The notes beneath the pieces are model-generated. The model was given only the letters and a program-made list of their open reading frames with translations. It did no database searches and was not told the DNA's origin. Shown here in pieces: positions 5,079 to 6,610 of a DNA stretch of 6,610 nucleotides. The DNA is from Paratissierella sp033809995 (GTDB taxonomy: Bacteria; Bacillota; Clostridia; Tissierellales; Tissierellaceae). The position numbers were made by a program, and so were the translations under genes. Positions within the stretch are counted from its first letter, which is position 1. Every line of letters begins with the position of its first letter. The stretch lies in contig JAPXKQ010000129.1 in the NCBI GenBank assembly GCA_033809995.1, positions 1-6,610 on the forward strand. Reading direction: 5' to 3'.

Positions 5079-6610
5079 TTAATATTCTAAAGCCATATCT
5101 TTGTTTATCAAATCCGCAATTTCACTAGCATTGGAAGCGTTTTTAAATTCTATTAAATACTCTTGATTTAACAAAATATTATACAATATCTTAAAGAAAT
5201 CCTTTGAATCAGTTTTGTAAGCTATCATAAAAACTAAATCTACTGTCATGTTTTTTTCCCATTCAACAGGTTTTTTTAGTTTTGCAATGGCAAACCCTGG
5301 TTTTAATACATTATTAGGCATCCCATGGGGAATAGCAATTCCACCTTTGGCAGTAGTTGGCCTTAATGATTCCCTTTTATATACATCCAATAAAAATTCT
5401 TCTTTAACAAAACCTTTTCCCTTAAGCAATAAAAACAAACTATCTATAACTTCGTTTTTGGTATAAGCATCTAAATCAAATAAAACCAATTCCTCATTTA
5501 CTATATTTTCATATTTAACTGGACAAATATCATGATTAGATAATATAATATCATTAATCTTCTCTATGCCCCCTTCTTTAATAACTTCAGTCATATTAAT
5601 AAAAGGAATCCTATCATTTACTGGTGGCTCTATAGTACCTACATAAGCAATTATTTCATTTTCTTTTTTTATTCTTTCTATTTGAATTTCTAATTGCTCC
5701 TCAGAAAACAATCCTATTGGAATTATCTCTATATTCTTAAGTAGTTCTTTATCCCCTTTACTTTCTAGTAATTGTTTGATACTTAATGCTGTACCCTCTC
5801 CAGTTATGCAAACTGTTACTATCGCTTTTTTCTTATTGTTTTTACTAGGAGTATATTTATTTTTCTTTGATAACCCTTTACTAGATACTAATTCCCATAC
5901 TATTTCATCCATGTCCTGGGATGGCAATATAGCCCTTCTAACAGCCTCTAATACCATAACGGTATCCACCCTATCAACAACTCTAGTAGGTATTCCCGTT
6001 CTTTCAGTTACAACTTCATCTATTCTCGCTAAAGAACCCATATCTACAAGAAATATACAACCTTTTCCCTCATCTACTTTCTCCACTAAGTCTACAGTTC
6101 TTTCAACTATAGATTCATAGCTTTCATTTAAATCCATTTCTATGCCTATGGCATGGTCTACACCTAAGAGTTTATTAGCTACATCTGCCATAGCAGAAGC
6201 CACATAGCCATGACTCATTACTATTATTTTAATCTTACCTTCCTTTATCTCGTTTTCTCCTGAAAACAAATTTAAATACATAGCTATAAATCCTATTTCA
6301 TCTTCAGGTAATTGAATACCAATTTTTTCATTAATTCTATCCACTATTTTCTCTGCTACTTTGAATTCCTTTACATATTCTCTTTTAACATTTTCCAACC
6401 TAGGATTTACGATTTTCTTATTTTGTTTTATTCTTTCCATAGTAGAGTTTAAATGAACAGATATACAATAATAAAAATTAGCTTTTAAATTTTCAAAATG
6501 TTCATTTGCAATTTTATATATATCTTCTGAAATATCTAATATCTCTTTATCCACTATGCTTTTTAGCTCTTCCTTGGATATATGGTCTTTATATTTTAAG
6601 GATTGAACAA
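5079..6610 (-). CDS. LevR-type PTS-regulated sigma-54 activator, C-terminal part (truncated by window edge)
   Basis: Only the C-terminal part is visible, because the frame stays open to the right edge. The GTG at 6554 is not the start: the codons upstream of it (KDHISKEELKSI and further) continue the PRD domain. Counting from that GTG, the domains are as follows. A PRD runs to about 98, with His34 in SVHLNSTMERI; the second PRD histidine is replaced by Tyr93 (EIGFIAMYL). An EIIA-Man-like domain spans 108-215 with His115 (MSHGYVASAM). A lysine-rich linker follows. An EIIB-Gat-like domain spans 243-340 with Cys249 (VCITGEG). An EIIA-Fru/Mtl-like domain spans 352-486 with His410 (GGIAIPHG). PRD, EIIA-Man and EIIB-Gat in this order are the LevR pattern, so an N-terminal HTH and sigma-54-interacting AAA+ domain are expected beyond the edge; the sigma-54 promoter just downstream supports this. 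Classical LevR ends in a second PRD, and here an EIIA takes that place. Phosphorylation of these sites would report PTS state and set activity. A BglG/MtlR-type antiterminator is less likely. Confidence 0.88.
   Translation of the reverse strand, partial: VQSLKYKDHISKEELKSIVDKEILDISEDIYKIANEHFENLKANFYYCISVHLNSTMERIKQNKKIVNPRLENVKREYVKEFKVAEKIVDRINEKIGIQLPEDEIGFIAMYLNLFSGENEIKEGKIKIIVMSHGYVASAMADVANKLLGVDHAIGIEMDLNESYESIVERTVDLVEKVDEGKGCIFLVDMGSLARIDEVVTERTGIPTRVVDRVDTVMVLEAVRRAILPSQDMDEIVWELVSSKGLSKKNKYTPSKNNKKKAIVTVCITGEGTALSIKQLLESKGDKELLKNIEIIPIGLFSEEQLEIQIERIKKENEIIAYVGTIEPPVNDRIPFINMTEVIKEGGIEKINDIILSNHDICPVKYENIVNEELVLFDLDAYTKNEVIDSLFLLLKGKGFVKEEFLLDVYKRESLRPTTAKGGIAIPHGMPNNVLKPGFAIAKLKKPVEWEKNMTVDLVFMIAYKTDSKDFFKILYNILLNQEYLIEFKNASNASEIADLINKDMALEY
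5130..5147. promoter_or_regulatory. Candidate cre (CcpA-binding) site
   Basis: The plus strand reads ATTGGAAGCGTTTTTAAA, which fits 17 of 18 positions of the relaxed Firmicutes cre consensus WWTGNAARCGNWWWCAWW; the C near the end is a T. It is centred about 87 bases upstream of the predicted sigma-54 start, inside the 3' end of the activator gene. From memory, the B. subtilis levanase operon also has a cre between its activator site and its sigma-54 promoter. The relaxed consensus is permissive in AT-rich DNA, so this stays tentative. Confidence 0.35.
5173..5192. promoter_or_regulatory. Weak candidate activator-binding dyad
   Basis: This is an imperfect palindrome with 8-base arms, one mismatch and a 4-base centre: AAAATATT-ATAC-AATATCTT on the plus strand. 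It is centred about 130 bases upstream of the predicted sigma-54 start, a distance usual for an enhancer-type activator site. The arms are almost pure A and T, so chance is a real explanation. Confidence 0.15.

Noticed and set aside
451..5466. Open frames of 60 to 144 codons on the plus strand, for example at 451-651, 3231-3665, 4023-4301 and 5248-5466
   Set aside because: Each lies opposite a well-supported minus-strand gene with intact family motifs, has no recognisable domain, and lacks a convincing ribosome site. They are antisense shadows.
6552..6554. GTG as the start of the activator
   Set aside because: The frame stays open upstream to the window edge and the upstream codons continue the PRD helix. 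A 491-residue protein starting here would begin mid-domain and lack any DNA-binding part.

Overview
The window is AT-rich and reads almost entirely on the minus strand. Codon use is low-GC, Shine-Dalgarno sites are strong, and the gene families are typical of Firmicutes, so an anaerobic clostridial or Tissierella-like host is likely. That placement is inference; nothing here fixes the genus.

Layout, in the direction of transcription (right to left). From the right edge to 5079 lies the C-terminal part of a large LevR-type PTS-controlled transcription activator. Its reading frame stays open through the right edge, so the DNA-binding and AAA+ domains are outside the window. Directly after its stop codon is a near-perfect sigma-54 (-24/-12) promoter at 5061-5078. 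This promoter should drive a six-gene operon: galactitol-family PTS EIIA (4576-5028), EIIB (4261-4557), EIIC (2834-4234), a D-2-hydroxyacid dehydrogenase of the phosphoglycerate dehydrogenase family (1755-2822), a FucA-like class II aldolase (1102-1749) and a zinc-dependent polyol-type dehydrogenase (78-1100). Intergenic gaps are 1 to 26 bases and no terminator separates the genes. At the 3' end, 10 bases after the last stop codon, sits a doublet of GC-rich hairpins in inverted orientation (5-68) that looks like a REPIN.

How the parts may work together. EIIA, EIIB and EIIC would import a polyol or sugar and phosphorylate it on entry, which explains why the operon has no sugar kinase. The zinc dehydrogenase could oxidise the polyol phosphate to a ketose phosphate, and the aldolase could split that to dihydroxyacetone phosphate plus an aldehyde. 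The step done by the 2-hydroxyacid dehydrogenase is not clear, and the true substrate cannot be read from the sequence. The activator carries its own PRD, EIIA-Man-like, EIIB-Gat-like and EIIA-Fru/Mtl-like modules, so it probably senses the phosphorylation state of the PTS, including the transporter it controls. A cre-like sequence and a weak dyad lie upstream of the promoter inside the activator gene, in positions that suit catabolite repression and activator binding.

The most notable points are the sigma-54 promoter paired with this activator, the activator's EIIA-ended domain order, an enzyme set of unknown substrate, and a perfect 24-base palindrome followed by six T residues on the plus strand inside the dehydrogenase gene.
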